The notes beneath the pieces were generated by a model. That model was not told the origin of the DNA. It saw only the letters and a list, made by a program, of their open reading frames with translations, and did not search any database. DNA of 64,000 nt, taken from positions 213,406-277,405 of the forward strand of contig DBYR01000013.1 in the NCBI GenBank assembly GCA_002310215.1, written 5' to 3'. The position numbers and the translations under genes were made by a program. Origin of the DNA: Bacteroidales bacterium UBA1181. Lineage in GTDB: Bacteria; Bacteroidota; Bacteroidia; Bacteroidales; Paludibacteraceae. Position 1 is the first letter of the stretch. The number at the start of each line of letters is the position of its first letter. Below are positions 28,501 to 37,895 of the stretch, one piece after another.

Positions 28501-31117
28501 CGTACTTGAACCCAGGTTTGATAGGGTATTTAACACCCACGTAACGGCTATATGTGGAGAGCGGAACGCTCGTGTAGTTCACACTATTGTCGCCCGTTCC
28601 CTCATCCACTCTCGTGGTGAAAGTGGCTTGCAGCAAACCCGGAGCGTTCGTCAAATCAGGGATGTGAACATACTCGCTGACGTTACCCTCCTCATTCGTC
28701 TCGCTTTCGATCACAGTGGTCTCCTGTCCCGTAAATTCCTTTGCGGACGGAGATTCGAAGATATAATCGGAGTACTTAGGGAACGGATTCGGATTGCGAC
28801 GGTACCTCATCGTGACGTTCACATTTTTGCCCACCGCACGTCCACCATGCAACCATTCCGAATGAACGGAAACGAGTTCGGATTTACCCGAAGAGAGAAC
28901 AGAGTTCTTGGTATTCAATTGCACCTTCATCCTGTTCGGTTTCACCGTCTCCACGGACAGACTCTTTTGGAAAGAGGAGCCGCCAATAGAGAAGGAAATG
29001 TGCCAATTGCCCGTCTGGTCGTCCACCTGAGTAGGGATTCTGAAACTATAGATGCAGTTGGATGGGTCATACTTCTGCACCCTATGCGCATAGCGTTGTC
29101 CACGCGGAGTCCTCAAGTCCATTGTGATTGGATGACCCGCAGGAAGCGTTCCGTCCGCATCCTGCAACATCAGCGAGATGTTCAACGTGTCGCCTGGACG
29201 CCACACACCACGTTCGCCATAGATATAGCCCTTCACACCCTTCGAAGACTGTGCGCCGCCCACGTCGAAGGAAGAGAGGGACAATGCCGAGTTGTCGCGC
29301 ATGCGGAGGTAACCCATGCGTCCATCCTTCTCCACCACGACAAACGAAGGAGATCTTGAAAGCTTCGTCTTCACAAAACCATCCTTATCCGTCTCCTCCT
29401 CAGAAATCAGTTGCATCTGATAGTCGTAGAACTTCACGTTCACACCACTCTCAGGCATGGCGGTGAGGATATTCGTCACAATGACATCGTAGAAATTACT
29501 TTTACCTCCCTTCGCCGTGATACCGAAGTTAGAGACAAAGATGTTCGAAGCCACTCTTCTCGAACTTTCCAAATAGTATGTGATCTTGGAAGGATCATCC
29601 CGCTCGCTCCAGTTATAGGCGTAGTCGTTCGGTACGGAGTTCTCTCCGTCATCGTATGAGTAATAGTCCCAATAGTAACTATCGTCGCCATTGTCTTCGA
29701 TTCCTGCGACGCCACTATAGTCATGGTCAATATCATTGATGGAATCCATTATTTCACAAGGATATGTGGAATAAGCCCTCTTAAAGGAGAAGATGATGCG
29801 ATACATGGCACCTGGGTCCTCTTTCGAAAGTTGGGAGAGATCCAATGAATATGTCCGCCATTGAGCGTATGATCCTGCGTTGTCCGCCTCCAAATCCACC
29901 TTCTTCTGGAACAATAGACGGGCGGTACGCTTCAAATCGGAATAGTTGCTCTCGTCCATTTTATTCGTCTGCAAGTACTGCAACATATTGTTCTCGAAGA
30001 TCTTGATCACGCTGACATCCACCGACTTCAGGTTAACGGCCTGGAAAGGCAATGCCGCCTTATCCGTAGATGGAAGGATAACACCCTTCTTCAAAAGTCT
30101 CACAGCAGGCTTCAGGCTGGAGAAGCAATAACTCAATGTCGTGTCACGGTCAAGTTTTTCTCCGTCATCGCTCATTATTCCCGAATATACACGCAGCTGG
30201 GACGGCTGGAAGTTTATCTTCTCAGGATAGATCTTCAACACGTTTCCTTCCCGCACGTACGAGGCACTCCCCTCTCCCGCGTTCACGTAAGTGCGCCATT
30301 CCTGATTCGGACGAATGGATTTACTAAAGAAGAGTTTCAAGTAGGACTGCTCCCCATTCACCACACTCAGATTGGTCACCTTCATGCCGGAAATGAAAGG
30401 AATCTTGATATCGATCTTATCCTTCGTCTCACAATCAATATTCTTGCCATTCCATTCCAACGTCAAGGCGATGTCTCTCTTCATACTCTTGCCGATTCCG
30501 TTGATTATGAACGAATAATTATGGCTATAATCTGAGGAAGCGTCTTCCCATTCTATGTCCAACGTCTTCTTCTCAGGCTCCGTCAACTGGGCGGAAAAAC
30601 AACCCTGCAGGTCCGACAAATCCTCCCTGTCGTTCAAGGAGACCGTACCTGACACCTGATATTCGCCAGCATCGTTCATCTGAGGCTCCTCGCACGTCAC
30701 ATAGATATTCTGCCGAATCACCTCAACAGGGAAGACGAATTGTTTAAGATCATCCCGTCCATCCAAATCGACCAGCTTACCCAATTCGAAAGTCACCTGA
30801 TATTCCTTGCCCCTCTCCAATGCGGTTGCGGGCTGAAACTCGATCGTCCTATTGTCCACCCAGAAAGTGGAGCCCTCCACCTTCGGATCCATGGTGAAGA
30901 ACGTCTCCTCCTCCCGCTGCCCAGGTTTCGCCTTGTCAGACGGGTGAGACAATACGACACGTATGGCCGCATGGCGGGAAATCCTACTCTGAGGATAACT
31001 GCTGATGTACTCCATGAACTGGGTATCATCAGATACTTCGGTCTTTTTTTTACCACATCCAACAAATATGGTAGCCACGAAAAGGACCAAAAAGAACTTC
31101 ATAAACCGACTATTCAT
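25553..31117 (-). CDS. bacterial alpha-2-macroglobulin lipoprotein with thioester motif
   Basis: A 1854-residue lipoprotein (MNSRFMKFFLVLFVATIFVGC, with Cys21 as the lipid site) of the bacterial alpha-2-macroglobulin family. These traps are thought to capture invading proteases in the periplasm or at the surface. Macroglobulin (MG) domains fill the first two thirds; the bait-region/ANA part includes VYGERGVWRPGDTLNISLML, the typical MG segment. The reactive thioester motif is intact: GYPHGCAEQ, with Cys near residue 1409, followed by alpha-helical toroid sequence (DYPWVTTYAGHFLLEAKNHG). A receptor-binding-like C-terminal domain ends the protein. It lies 28 bases after the DUF3256-like gene and shares its promoter. 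The usual partner penicillin-binding protein 1C gene is not adjacent. Confidence 0.93.
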   Translation of the reverse strand: MNSRFMKFFLVLFVATIFVGCGKKKTEVSDDTQFMEYISSYPQSRISRHAAIRVVLSHPSDKAKPGQREEETFFTMDPKVEGSTFWVDNRTIEFQPATALERGKEYQVTFELGKLVDLDGRDDLKQFVFPVEVIRQNIYVTCEEPQMNDAGEYQVSGTVSLNDREDLSDLQGCFSAQLTEPEKKTLDIEWEDASSDYSHNYSFIINGIGKSMKRDIALTLEWNGKNIDCETKDKIDIKIPFISGMKVTNLSVVNGEQSYLKLFFSKSIRPNQEWRTYVNAGEGSASYVREGNVLKIYPEKINFQPSQLRVYSGIMSDDGEKLDRDTTLSYCFSSLKPAVRLLKKGVILPSTDKAALPFQAVNLKSVDVSVIKIFENNMLQYLQTNKMDESNYSDLKRTARLLFQKKVDLEADNAGSYAQWRTYSLDLSQLSKEDPGAMYRIIFSFKRAYSTYPCEIMDSINDIDHDYSGVAGIEDNGDDSYYWDYYSYDDGENSVPNDYAYNWSERDDPSKITYYLESSRRVASNIFVSNFGITAKGGKSNFYDVIVTNILTAMPESGVNVKFYDYQMQLISEEETDKDGFVKTKLSRSPSFVVVEKDGRMGYLRMRDNSALSLSSFDVGGAQSSKGVKGYIYGERGVWRPGDTLNISLMLQDADGTLPAGHPITMDLRTPRGQRYAHRVQKYDPSNCIYSFRIPTQVDDQTGNWHISFSIGGSSFQKSLSVETVKPNRMKVQLNTKNSVLSSGKSELVSVHSEWLHGGRAVGKNVNVTMRYRRNPNPFPKYSDYIFESPSAKEFTGQETTVIESETNEEGNVSEYVHIPDLTNAPGLLQATFTTRVDEGTGDNSVNYTSVPLSTYSRYVGVKYPIKPGFKYVFTNRDQTFPIVLLDENGKPVSGEGITLRLYKLNWHWWWDSGEEEAYYTESISRAPYLEKKNISVKDGKALVTINVPDADWGRYLLVVKDGKNGHEAGSVMYFDWENWYSRAQNDGSTAATLLSFNLDKETYNVGDKVKVTVPTPEKGRLLVTVENRSRVLSSKWVEAQSGTTVVDVDVTAEMMPNAYLYVNLLQPYNKTENDLPIRMYGVKNFMVESEVSHLYPVIKMDDKVESDKAFDVTVSEKNGKEMCYTLAVVDEGLLDLTNFKTPNAHDEFFKREALGVNSWDMYDLVIGAYGGKIEQMLAIGGDQALNRDGMNKRFEPVVRFFGPVTLKKGESKTHKVVLPTYFGSVRVMVVAGNKAAYGNAEKTVKVTKPLMILPTAPRVVGPNEEFSLPVSVFAMDGKKKNVTLSISAGDKMEVVGRSSIQESFGANEDKILTFRMKAKEVIGKGKIVISATDGTNNVKSEINLDVRNPNDRVQKSKLFEIPANKEVECPYDLFGVDGTNQLSVEISGLPSLDLGRSLEYLIGYPHGCAEQTSSKAFPQLLLPEIIEMNPQEKKDCDQHVKEAIFKLSQMQMGSGAFSYWMGGNYDYPWVTTYAGHFLLEAKNHGYDVSNSVINSFLSYQKRMASSWSYQDNSDNTLEQAYRLYTLALAGKADLSAMNRLKDKKLDNVSKWRLAAAYALCGKKDVAKNLCNALSSEVRSYSYSNVTFGSSLRDRALILDAMTLIGSDKTATFSLLKKMSEQIGLGKQYSTQELAQVLIAFSHYAKQNKSGNINAACIKDGKSVSFNSDGHVVKKSLEVTGTGQKTLKIKNNGGNVLFASVATSGIPLENAGGAFENGLHMKVDYFTLDGSSLDVNKIEQGTDFLVKVKVSNASSYDTYKEAYLTQVFPSGWEIQNERLSGNTEDSENYNYKDVRDDRVLTYFSLKPRETKTFTVKLHASFIGRYFAPAFVCGSMYDSEIVARNLGFWTSVYGE

Positions 31118-31145
31118 AAGCCTCTATTTTGATTATTTATTTCTT

Positions 31146-31820
31146 TCAATGCGCACTGTTGTACCGATCGTCCCTCTTAATCGCCACAATCTTAAACTCT
31201 CCGTCGATAGGCAACAAAGAGAGCCTATTCCCCTTGAAAAACTTGGAATAGAACCTTTTACGTTCTTTCTCCAGGTAGCGTTCCGTATCACAGTAGACAT
31301 GCACGCTATCGCTCTTGCTGAACTCGCAATGCAGGAAGTTCATCTCGAACCGACTCGAAAGAGAGTCCGCATCTATGCCCGCAGCGGCAAGGGAGTCTTT
31401 ATCGCAGAAATCAGAAATGTCTATCTTAGGGAAAAGAACCGCTTTCTTCCCGGATGTCTGCACGCGCCACCATCCGTCACACATCATGCCACAAACCCAC
31501 GAACTAAAGCCATAGACCTGCGTGCTGTCGTTGATTTGCCAAAACTTAACGGAGACATAGCCTTGCTTGGATGTCTGGAAAAAAGCGTAATTATTCTCCG
31601 CATAATCATAAAGGCTACATGTGTCACGATACAATCCCAACACCTTGCTGACTCCGCCTTTCTCCTTGTAGGTGGAAATCAACTGCTTCAGCATGTCCGC
31701 CTTCAACTGTGTGGACGACGGAACCATCCGCAGCATATAATCCTCCAATGTCTGCGCCTCACAGAGACATAAGGAAAGACTCAACGCAATGTATAACGCT
31801 AATATTCTTCTCATTAACAC
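31146..31820 (-). CDS. DUF3256-like secreted protein
   Basis: A 224-residue exported protein with signal peptide MLMRRILALYIALSLSLCLCEAQ. Features agreeing with the Bacteroidales DUF3256 family are the early MVPSSTQLKADMLKQLIS segment, LGLYRDTCSLYDYAENNYAFF, and the central VKFWQINDSTQVYGFSSWVCGMMCDGWWRV, which has the INDST and paired-Cys pattern of that family. Function is unknown. It is the first gene of a two-gene unit with the alpha-2-macroglobulin, driven by a promoter overlapping the stop of the neighbouring FemAB-like gene. An ATG at codon 3 is an alternative start. Confidence 0.65.
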   Translation of the reverse strand: MLMRRILALYIALSLSLCLCEAQTLEDYMLRMVPSSTQLKADMLKQLISTYKEKGGVSKVLGLYRDTCSLYDYAENNYAFFQTSKQGYVSVKFWQINDSTQVYGFSSWVCGMMCDGWWRVQTSGKKAVLFPKIDISDFCDKDSLAAAGIDADSLSSRFEMNFLHCEFSKSDSVHVYCDTERYLEKERKRFYSKFFKGNRLSLLPIDGEFKIVAIKRDDRYNSAH

Positions 31821-31873
31821 TATTTTTTCTGTACATAGGGTTTTTACACCCTACATTAGCCAGCTACTTAGTA

Positions 31874-31904
31874 CAAATATACAAAATTTGATTTAATTCG
31901 TCAA
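31874..31904 (-). promoter_or_regulatory. promoter of the DUF3256-like / alpha-2-macroglobulin unit
   Basis: The minus strand has TTG (31902-31904), a 20-base spacer and TATATTTG (31874-31881). The leader is about 50 bases. The -33 box overlaps the stop codon of the upstream gene. Confidence 0.65.
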
Positions 31905-32860
31905 GATAAATTCTTCAACCTTTTGTACATTCTGCAAATAACGGAATCCGTTTTTTCCACCTGCCGATAGATACGCTTCTCGGTGGCGAACTGCTTATAT
32001 GAATTCGCGATCTGCGGATCCATGCTCCCCTCGAAATCGAACGCCTTCGTCTTGCCCTGCAGGAACTGCAACGCCCGCCACACCATCAGGGTGGAGGCTC
32101 CGGAGGACTTGAATGTGGAATGAATGGCCGGAATCAGGTAGTAGGCGGCGTGCGCATCCCATACGAAAAAGAGAGCGCTATGCAGGTTACCTTCCACATC
32201 ATGCACGGAGATAATCCTCCCTTGCCCCCGCTCAATCGCCCTACGGCAAACGGTCTCTTCCAACAGACGGGAATTGAAGTTAGTGCGCCCTCGAAGCCTC
32301 AACGTTTCGGAGTGAAAGTCATAAAAGGAGGAGACATCCATATCCCATCCCACCTGCAGTCCGTTGCGCTCCGCCTTACGGATATGGCGCTGCTTGGAGG
32401 CGGTGAACCGCTTGAAGAGCTCTTTCGGATCGCTAATGTCCGGAATGATGTACGTAACCCGTTCCGAGACCTGGTAGCCGGCCTCCTCGAACAATGCGCA
32501 CTGCCTGAACGTCGGGTCGAAATGCTGAAGGAACCAATCCACCTTCAAAGCCTTTAACTGGGCGAGTATATCTTCACAAACCCTGCGTTCGAAAGCCTCC
32601 TTGCCGGCCTCGTCCAGCCCCTCCGGATAGAAGAAGTGAACGCCATTGTTTTGGGAAAAGATTGGTTGCAGGATCATCTTGAGGAACCCTTTACGTACCC
32701 ATAGGTATGGCAGTGCACCCAACATCTCCCCCTTCTCCTCGACAAGAAGGACATCCCACGTCTTGCCCACACAGATGGCATCCATCCACCAATACTGGGC
32801 AAAGAGCGGCACCTCGGGATGCCGCTCACACGCAAGACGATATTTCTCTTTATTGTTCAC
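31901..32860 (-). CDS. FemAB/GNAT-like peptidyl or acyl transferase
   Basis: A 319-residue cytosolic protein of the FemAB/GNAT (Acetyltransf_6-like) type. Features include the N-terminal PLFAQYWWMDAICVGKTWDVLL, a central KRFTASKQRHIRKAERNGLQV (the KxxxxIRKAEKxG motif of FemAB-like transferases), and a second GNAT half with SALFFVWDAHAAYYLIPA and STLMVWRALQFLQGKTKAFDFEGS. Classical members attach amino acids to peptidoglycan precursors using aminoacyl-tRNA, but many Bacteroidota homologues sit in polysaccharide loci and act on unknown substrates. Its start overlaps the cstA stop by 11 bases, so translational coupling is likely. A functional link to peptide uptake is possible but speculative. 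Confidence 0.8.
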   Translation of the reverse strand: MNNKEKYRLACERHPEVPLFAQYWWMDAICVGKTWDVLLVEEKGEMLGALPYLWVRKGFLKMILQPIFSQNNGVHFFYPEGLDEAGKEAFERRVCEDILAQLKALKVDWFLQHFDPTFRQCALFEEAGYQVSERVTYIIPDISDPKELFKRFTASKQRHIRKAERNGLQVGWDMDVSSFYDFHSETLRLRGRTNFNSRLLEETVCRRAIERGQGRIISVHDVEGNLHSALFFVWDAHAAYYLIPAIHSTFKSSGASTLMVWRALQFLQGKTKAFDFEGSMDPQIANSYKQFATEKRIYRQVEKTDSVICRMYKRLKNLS

Positions 32861-34313
32861 TTACGACTACCTGCTTGCTACCCTTCTTGTTGTACCACAA
32901 GAAGAAAATGACACAAGAAGCCACAGCGGCGAAAGCGCCCAACGTATAGCCAATCACCGGCTCCAATCCTATGCAATCCTTCGATACGCAAAGGAAGGTG
33001 ACGCTCACCGTCGTCATGAAGACGGCTGGGACGAAGGTAATCCAGAAGCATTTCTTATGCAACACCAGGTAGACCGTGATGGTCCACAACGTGAAGACGG
33101 ACAGGGTCTGGTTGCTCCACCCGAAATAGTTCCATATCACATTGAAACCCTGTGGGTTGGAGATATTGAAGAAAAGAAGTCCCATCGTTATCGCAAACAT
33201 CGGCACGCAGATATAGAGACGCTTGCGGATGCTCTTCTGCTCCAGGTGTATGAACTCGGCTACAATCAAACGGGCGGAACGCAAAGCGGTATCACCACTC
33301 GTGATAGGGGCGGCGACGACACCCATCAGCGCCAAGATGCCTCCGACGAGACCCAACCAACCCTCGCTAACCGCAGTGACCACCTGCGGAGCCTGAAGCG
33401 ATGTTTCGACACCTAACTCCTCCGCTCCTCCTCCGTAGAAGAAGTACATGGAGATAGTGGCCCAAATCAGGGCGACGATACCCTCCGTGATCATGCTACC
33501 ATAGAAGACCGGACGGCCATACTTCTCGTTCTGGATGCAACGCGCCATCAGCGGACTCTGCGTCGCATGGAAACCACTGATCGCACCGCAGGCGATCGTG
33601 ATGAACAAGGCAGGGAAAATATCCTTCCCGTTGAACGAAAGAGTGGATACGCCCGTCTCGTACAACTCCGGCAACGATGGCCACTTGGCGAAGAGGTTGG
33701 CGCCCAACGCTACTGCCATGAAGATGATGGCGAAGGCGAAAAGCGGATAGATCTTACCGATGATCTTATCGATAGGCATCAGGGTAGCGATTAAGTAATA
33801 GAGGAAGATGATGCCGCACCACACATAGACTGAATTGCCGATGAAGTCTTTCGTCATGTTTCCTAAGATGAGCGCAGGGCTGTAAACGAAGACCGCACCG
33901 ACCATCAACATCAGGAATACCGTGAAGATCAACATCACCTTCTTCGTGTTTTGTCCAAGGTACTTACCGATCAATTCAGGCAAGCCCGCCCCACCGTTGC
34001 GGATGGACAACATGCCGCTGAAATAGTCATGGACAGCACCCGCGAAGATGCATCCGAGGACAATCCACAAATAAGCGGAAGGACCGAACTTCGCACCCAT
34101 AATGGCACCGAAGATAGGTCCCGTCCCGGCAATGTTCAGGAATTGAATCATGAAAATCTTCCACGTGGGCAACGGAATATAGTCCACGCCGTCCTGCATG
34201 GAAACCGCAGGCGTAACCCTACTCGCATCCGGAGAGAAAACCTTCTCCATCAATTTACCATAAAGGAAATAGCCAGCCACCAAGGCCAACATAGAAACAA
34301 TAAACGTTATCAT
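32850..34313 (-). CDS. cstA: carbon starvation protein CstA family transporter
   Basis: A 487-residue polytopic membrane protein of the CstA family. These import peptides or pyruvate under carbon limitation. Motifs include the N-terminal LALVAGYFLYGKLMEKVFSPD, then FMIQFLNIAGTGPIFGAIMGAKFGPSAYLWIVLGCIFAGAVHDYFSGMLSIRNGG (family hallmark read in parts), and IACGAISGFHATQSPLMARC. It is shorter than E. coli CstA (about 700 residues) and matches the compact form found in Bacteroidota. It is the first gene of a pair with the FemAB-like transferase. A TAATTTTG -7 element lies 28 bases upstream. Confidence 0.92.
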   Translation of the reverse strand: MITFIVSMLALVAGYFLYGKLMEKVFSPDASRVTPAVSMQDGVDYIPLPTWKIFMIQFLNIAGTGPIFGAIMGAKFGPSAYLWIVLGCIFAGAVHDYFSGMLSIRNGGAGLPELIGKYLGQNTKKVMLIFTVFLMLMVGAVFVYSPALILGNMTKDFIGNSVYVWCGIIFLYYLIATLMPIDKIIGKIYPLFAFAIIFMAVALGANLFAKWPSLPELYETGVSTLSFNGKDIFPALFITIACGAISGFHATQSPLMARCIQNEKYGRPVFYGSMITEGIVALIWATISMYFFYGGGAEELGVETSLQAPQVVTAVSEGWLGLVGGILALMGVVAAPITSGDTALRSARLIVAEFIHLEQKSIRKRLYICVPMFAITMGLLFFNISNPQGFNVIWNYFGWSNQTLSVFTLWTITVYLVLHKKCFWITFVPAVFMTTVSVTFLCVSKDCIGLEPVIGYTLGAFAAVASCVIFFLWYNKKGSKQVVVSEQ

Positions 34314-34340
34314 TTGAACTATATTTTAATCTAATTTCCA

Positions 34341-34348
34341 CAAAATTA
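34341..34348 (-). promoter_or_regulatory. -7 element for cstA
   Basis: The minus strand reads TAATTTTG, a TAnnTTTG match 28 bases upstream of the cstA start. No -33 box at standard spacing. Confidence 0.45.
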
Positions 34349-34392
34349 CATATTTTTACATTCGTGTGACTCGGCGGGTCGATTTATTATTG

Positions 34393-34400
34393 TATTTTTG
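34393..34400 (+). promoter_or_regulatory. -7 element for the MscS-family gene
   Basis: TATTTTTG, about 50 bases before the ATG at 34453. No convincing -33 box. Confidence 0.45.
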
Positions 34401-34452
34401 TGCAAATAACCTATTTTGCCCCGATGTGTAAGATATTAAGATAAACGATGAT

Positions 34453-37080
34453 ATGAAGAAAATAATCGCTACGATACTATTGGCCCTTTGGGCGATCCCC
34501 TCCTCTTTCGCAGTCCTGAAAGAAAAGAACCTCGAGCAAACCCTACGGGTACTCCTGATGGAGTTGGAGACCTACAACAAGGAGCAGGAGGAGATGATGA
34601 AACGGTACGATATAATCAGCAAAATGCAGCATCAGAACCTCATCAACACCATGCAGAAAAGCGAGCAAACCGCCCTTATGCTCTACTCCCAGAAACAGGA
34701 TTACACCTTCGACCTCGCCTATGCCTGCCATGAGGCGACCCAGCAATACAACAACTTCTCGAAGAACATGATCCCTTTCCAGAAGATACAGGACATGTAC
34801 AAGGTGGAGGTGAACCGATACAATAACATCATCGACATCCTGGAGATGCTACCTCCCCGCGTCAGGAGAACTCATGCCCTCCAAGACTCCTCCCTGCGCC
34901 ATCCCATCACCCATGAGCGAATGAACGCCGAAGGGAAAATCGTGGACTCCGTTCGCATACTCCCCGCCCCGATTAAGACGGACATGAAGGCATTGGCGGA
35001 CAGCGCGAAGGCGAAAAGCATATTCTTGCTGAGCGAACAGGGACAAGCGAACAGGGACTCCTGCCTCGCCTTGGCGAAAGAAATCCGGGACAACCTCGTC
35101 TACCTCTACAACGAAGTCTCCAAGGACAGCGAGCATTACGAGTTCGTCTCCCAACGACTGAAGAAGGTGAACGACTACGCCATGGACCGCTACACAGACA
35201 TCAAGAAACTCATCTTCATCAACGGAGACGTGAACTACTTCACGATCATCAAGCGTTGGAGTTTTTACTATAACAACGCCAAACAAGACATCATGGAGAA
35301 GTACATGCAGCCGAAAGACAAGTCTGTCCGCTCGGAATGGAGGGGCCCGATTGTCATCGGTCTGGCCATCTTCATCATCTTCTACCTGATCGTGGCGTTC
35401 CTGCTCAGCAACATCATCATCCGCTTCGCGGTGCCGTCCCGCTTCAAGACGAACGTGTTCATCGCGAAGAAGCCATACTACATATTGGCCTTCTCTTTCG
35501 TGTTATTCGTCGCGGTGCTCCTTCTCATCAGGATTTTCACGTTGCACAATTTCTTCATGATGGCAAGCAGGCTGTTGATCGAATATGCCTGCCTCGTCTC
35601 GGCGGTACTCTTCTCGCTGCTGATCCGCTCCAGCGTCAAGCAGATTAAGAGTTGCTTCGTCATATACACGCCGATTCTACTGATGGGTTTCGTCATCATC
35701 GTGTTCCGCATCATCTTCGTGACGAACAGCGTGGTGAGCATCCTCTTCCCTCCCCTCCTTCTGCTCTTCACCATCTGGCAGGCCATCTGCTTGAAGCGGC
35801 ACAGGAGAAGGATTCACACCAGCGACGGGCTCTACACGGTCATATCCCTGGTCATCATCATGTCGAGCTGCATCGCCAGCTGGTGCGGCTATTCGTTGCT
35901 CGCCGTGCAGATCTTCATCTGGTGGCTGTTCCAACTGATGGCGATACAAACCATCACCTGCATCTACTACCTCATCAAAAAGTATGAGTTCCGGTACCTC
36001 ACCGCACGGGCCATCAAGAAAGACGAGTCGCTCTCCCTGCGCAAGGCCCGCCAACTCGCCTATGAGATGGTGCATCCGACCAAACACACGTTGGGCGACC
36101 ACATACGCATCACCTGGTCGTACGACCTCTTCATCAAAACCTTAGTACCTATCTTCATCATCAGCTCCTTCTTGATCTGCATCGTTCTGGCGGCGGGCAT
36201 CTTCGATCTCTCGGAGTCCTTCAGGCTGATGTTCTACACCAACTTCATCAACGTGGAGGGCGTTTGCCAACTCTCGCTCTTCAAGTTACTGGTCATCTCC
36301 GTCACCTTCTTCGTCTGCCGCTACATTTGCTACGGCATGAAGGCTATATACAAGCAGTACCGCGTCAAGCATTTCACCTTCAACGGTGAGGCGAACATCA
36401 CCTTGGCGAACAACATCATCTCCATCCTCGTGTGGGGCGGTTTCTTCATCTACGTCCTCGTCTTCCTGAAGGTGCCTAAGTCCGGCATCTCCATCGTGAC
36501 GGCAGGTCTGGCCACTGGTATCGGTTTCGCCATGAAGGATGTCATCGAAAACTTCATCTATGGCCTCTCGCTCATGACGGGGCGTGTCAGGGTGAACGAC
36601 TACATCGAGTGCGACGGTGTCAGGGGAAGGGTGGACACCATCACCTACCAGAGCACGCAGATCGTCACATTGGACGGTTGCGTCATCGCCTTCCTCAACT
36701 CGACATTGTTCAACAAGACCTTCAAGAACCTTACCCGCAACCATGGGTACGAGTTCATCAAACTTTCCGTCGGCGTCAGCTACGGGTCGGACATCGAACA
36801 GGTTCGGAAAATGCTGGTGAAGGCGCTCTCCGTGCTGACCAAACCGGACGAGACCGGCATATCACCTATCGAGCCTAACCGTGGCATCAACGTGATATTG
36901 GACGGATTCGGAGATAGTAGCGTAGACCTCTTCGTCACTTTCTGGGGACTGGTGGAACGCAAACTCACCCTCAGCGGCAAAGCGAAAGAAATCATCTATA
37001 ACACGCTCAACGCAAACAATGTGGAGATCCCATTCCCGCAACGAACCGTATACATCAAGGAATTGCCTTCGGACAAATAA
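34453..37080 (+). CDS. MscS-family mechanosensitive channel, large form
   Basis: An 875-residue inner-membrane channel. Signal peptide MKKIIATILLALWAIPSSFA, a periplasmic helical domain of about 280 residues with coiled-coil character (LRVLLMELETYNKEQEEMMKR), then some ten or more membrane helices. The MscS core is at the C-terminus: pore helix and beta domain are seen as GLATGIGFAMKDVIENFIYG, MTGRVRVNDYIECDGVRGRV and TLDGCVIAFLNSTLFNKTFKN. The length and periplasmic domain place it with the large YbdG/MscK-like forms rather than the 286-residue MscS. It protects against hypo-osmotic shock. Transcribed divergently from cstA. The rhomboid gene follows 132 bases later. Confidence 0.9.
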   Translation: MKKIIATILLALWAIPSSFAVLKEKNLEQTLRVLLMELETYNKEQEEMMKRYDIISKMQHQNLINTMQKSEQTALMLYSQKQDYTFDLAYACHEATQQYNNFSKNMIPFQKIQDMYKVEVNRYNNIIDILEMLPPRVRRTHALQDSSLRHPITHERMNAEGKIVDSVRILPAPIKTDMKALADSAKAKSIFLLSEQGQANRDSCLALAKEIRDNLVYLYNEVSKDSEHYEFVSQRLKKVNDYAMDRYTDIKKLIFINGDVNYFTIIKRWSFYYNNAKQDIMEKYMQPKDKSVRSEWRGPIVIGLAIFIIFYLIVAFLLSNIIIRFAVPSRFKTNVFIAKKPYYILAFSFVLFVAVLLLIRIFTLHNFFMMASRLLIEYACLVSAVLFSLLIRSSVKQIKSCFVIYTPILLMGFVIIVFRIIFVTNSVVSILFPPLLLLFTIWQAICLKRHRRRIHTSDGLYTVISLVIIMSSCIASWCGYSLLAVQIFIWWLFQLMAIQTITCIYYLIKKYEFRYLTARAIKKDESLSLRKARQLAYEMVHPTKHTLGDHIRITWSYDLFIKTLVPIFIISSFLICIVLAAGIFDLSESFRLMFYTNFINVEGVCQLSLFKLLVISVTFFVCRYICYGMKAIYKQYRVKHFTFNGEANITLANNIISILVWGGFFIYVLVFLKVPKSGISIVTAGLATGIGFAMKDVIENFIYGLSLMTGRVRVNDYIECDGVRGRVDTITYQSTQIVTLDGCVIAFLNSTLFNKTFKNLTRNHGYEFIKLSVGVSYGSDIEQVRKMLVKALSVLTKPDETGISPIEPNRGINVILDGFGDSSVDLFVTFWGLVERKLTLSGKAKEIIYNTLNANNVEIPFPQRTVYIKELPSDK

Positions 37081-37212
37081 AAAAAGGGACTTGCATATAT
37101 CCGATTTTTTTGCGAATATTGCATAGGACGCACATGGAAGTGCCCCAAAGACCATCTGCGACATGGTTCGTGTACAGACTTCTCTTGTGTCATGACATTG
37201 ATATAGAACGAA

Positions 37213-37767
37213 ATGAAGATTACATTTAATTCGCCCATCATACTGACATTCGCCATCGTATCGGCCATCGCCCTCATATTGGGAGTGTTCACCAACGATT
37301 GGACCACTAAGGTGTTCTTCTCAACCTACGACTCGTCGTTGCTCAATCCGCTGACCTACGTGAGGTGCTTCACACATGTGTTGGGACACGCCTCCTTCTC
37401 GCACTATATTAACAATATGCTCTTCTTCCTGCTCCTGGGCCCCATCCTGGAGGAGAAATACGGAAGCGGACGGATATTGCTCGTCATCGGGGCGACCGCC
37501 CTCGTCACCGCCATCATCAATGGCATATTCTCTTCCAATGGCTTGCTGGGCGCATCCGGCGTGGTGTTCGCCTTCATCATCTTAGCCTCCATGACTTCCT
37601 TCAAGGAGAGGGAAATACCCTTAACCTTCATCCTGATTGTCGTCCTATACCTTGGCAGGGAGGTCTTCAACGGACTATTCTCTTTTGACAACATATCACA
37701 ATCCGCCCATCTCATCGGGGGGGCCTGCGGAGCTATCGCCGGATTCGCCTTCTCTTCGGAAAAATAG
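37213..37767 (+). CDS. rhomboid-family intramembrane serine protease
   Basis: A 184-residue membrane protein with six hydrophobic helices, a compact bacterial rhomboid. The catalytic dyad is visible: Ser115 in LLGASGVVFA and His166 in ISQSAHLIGGACGAIAGF. The upstream HxxxN-type motif (SFSHYINNML, His64-Asn68) that forms the oxyanion hole is present as well. It should cleave membrane-protein substrates within the bilayer; the substrate is unknown. It lies between the MscS-family channel and a GH43 enzyme, with no clear functional link to either. Confidence 0.9.
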   Translation: MKITFNSPIILTFAIVSAIALILGVFTNDWTTKVFFSTYDSSLLNPLTYVRCFTHVLGHASFSHYINNMLFFLLLGPILEEKYGSGRILLVIGATALVTAIINGIFSSNGLLGASGVVFAFIILASMTSFKEREIPLTFILIVVLYLGREVFNGLFSFDNISQSAHLIGGACGAIAGFAFSSEK

Positions 37768-37895
37768 GGGAAAACATGGGTATGAACCACCCATTTTTAC
37801 TATGATACAAAAATCCTATCGTTTGAACTGAATGTCACAACCGTTCTATGGCGAAAAACATACCTTGCGCCCCGAAACCATAAATTTTTCGCACA

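Noticed and set aside
28217..29359. 380-codon plus-strand frame
   Set aside because: Lies opposite the alpha-2-macroglobulin gene and has no recognisable features.
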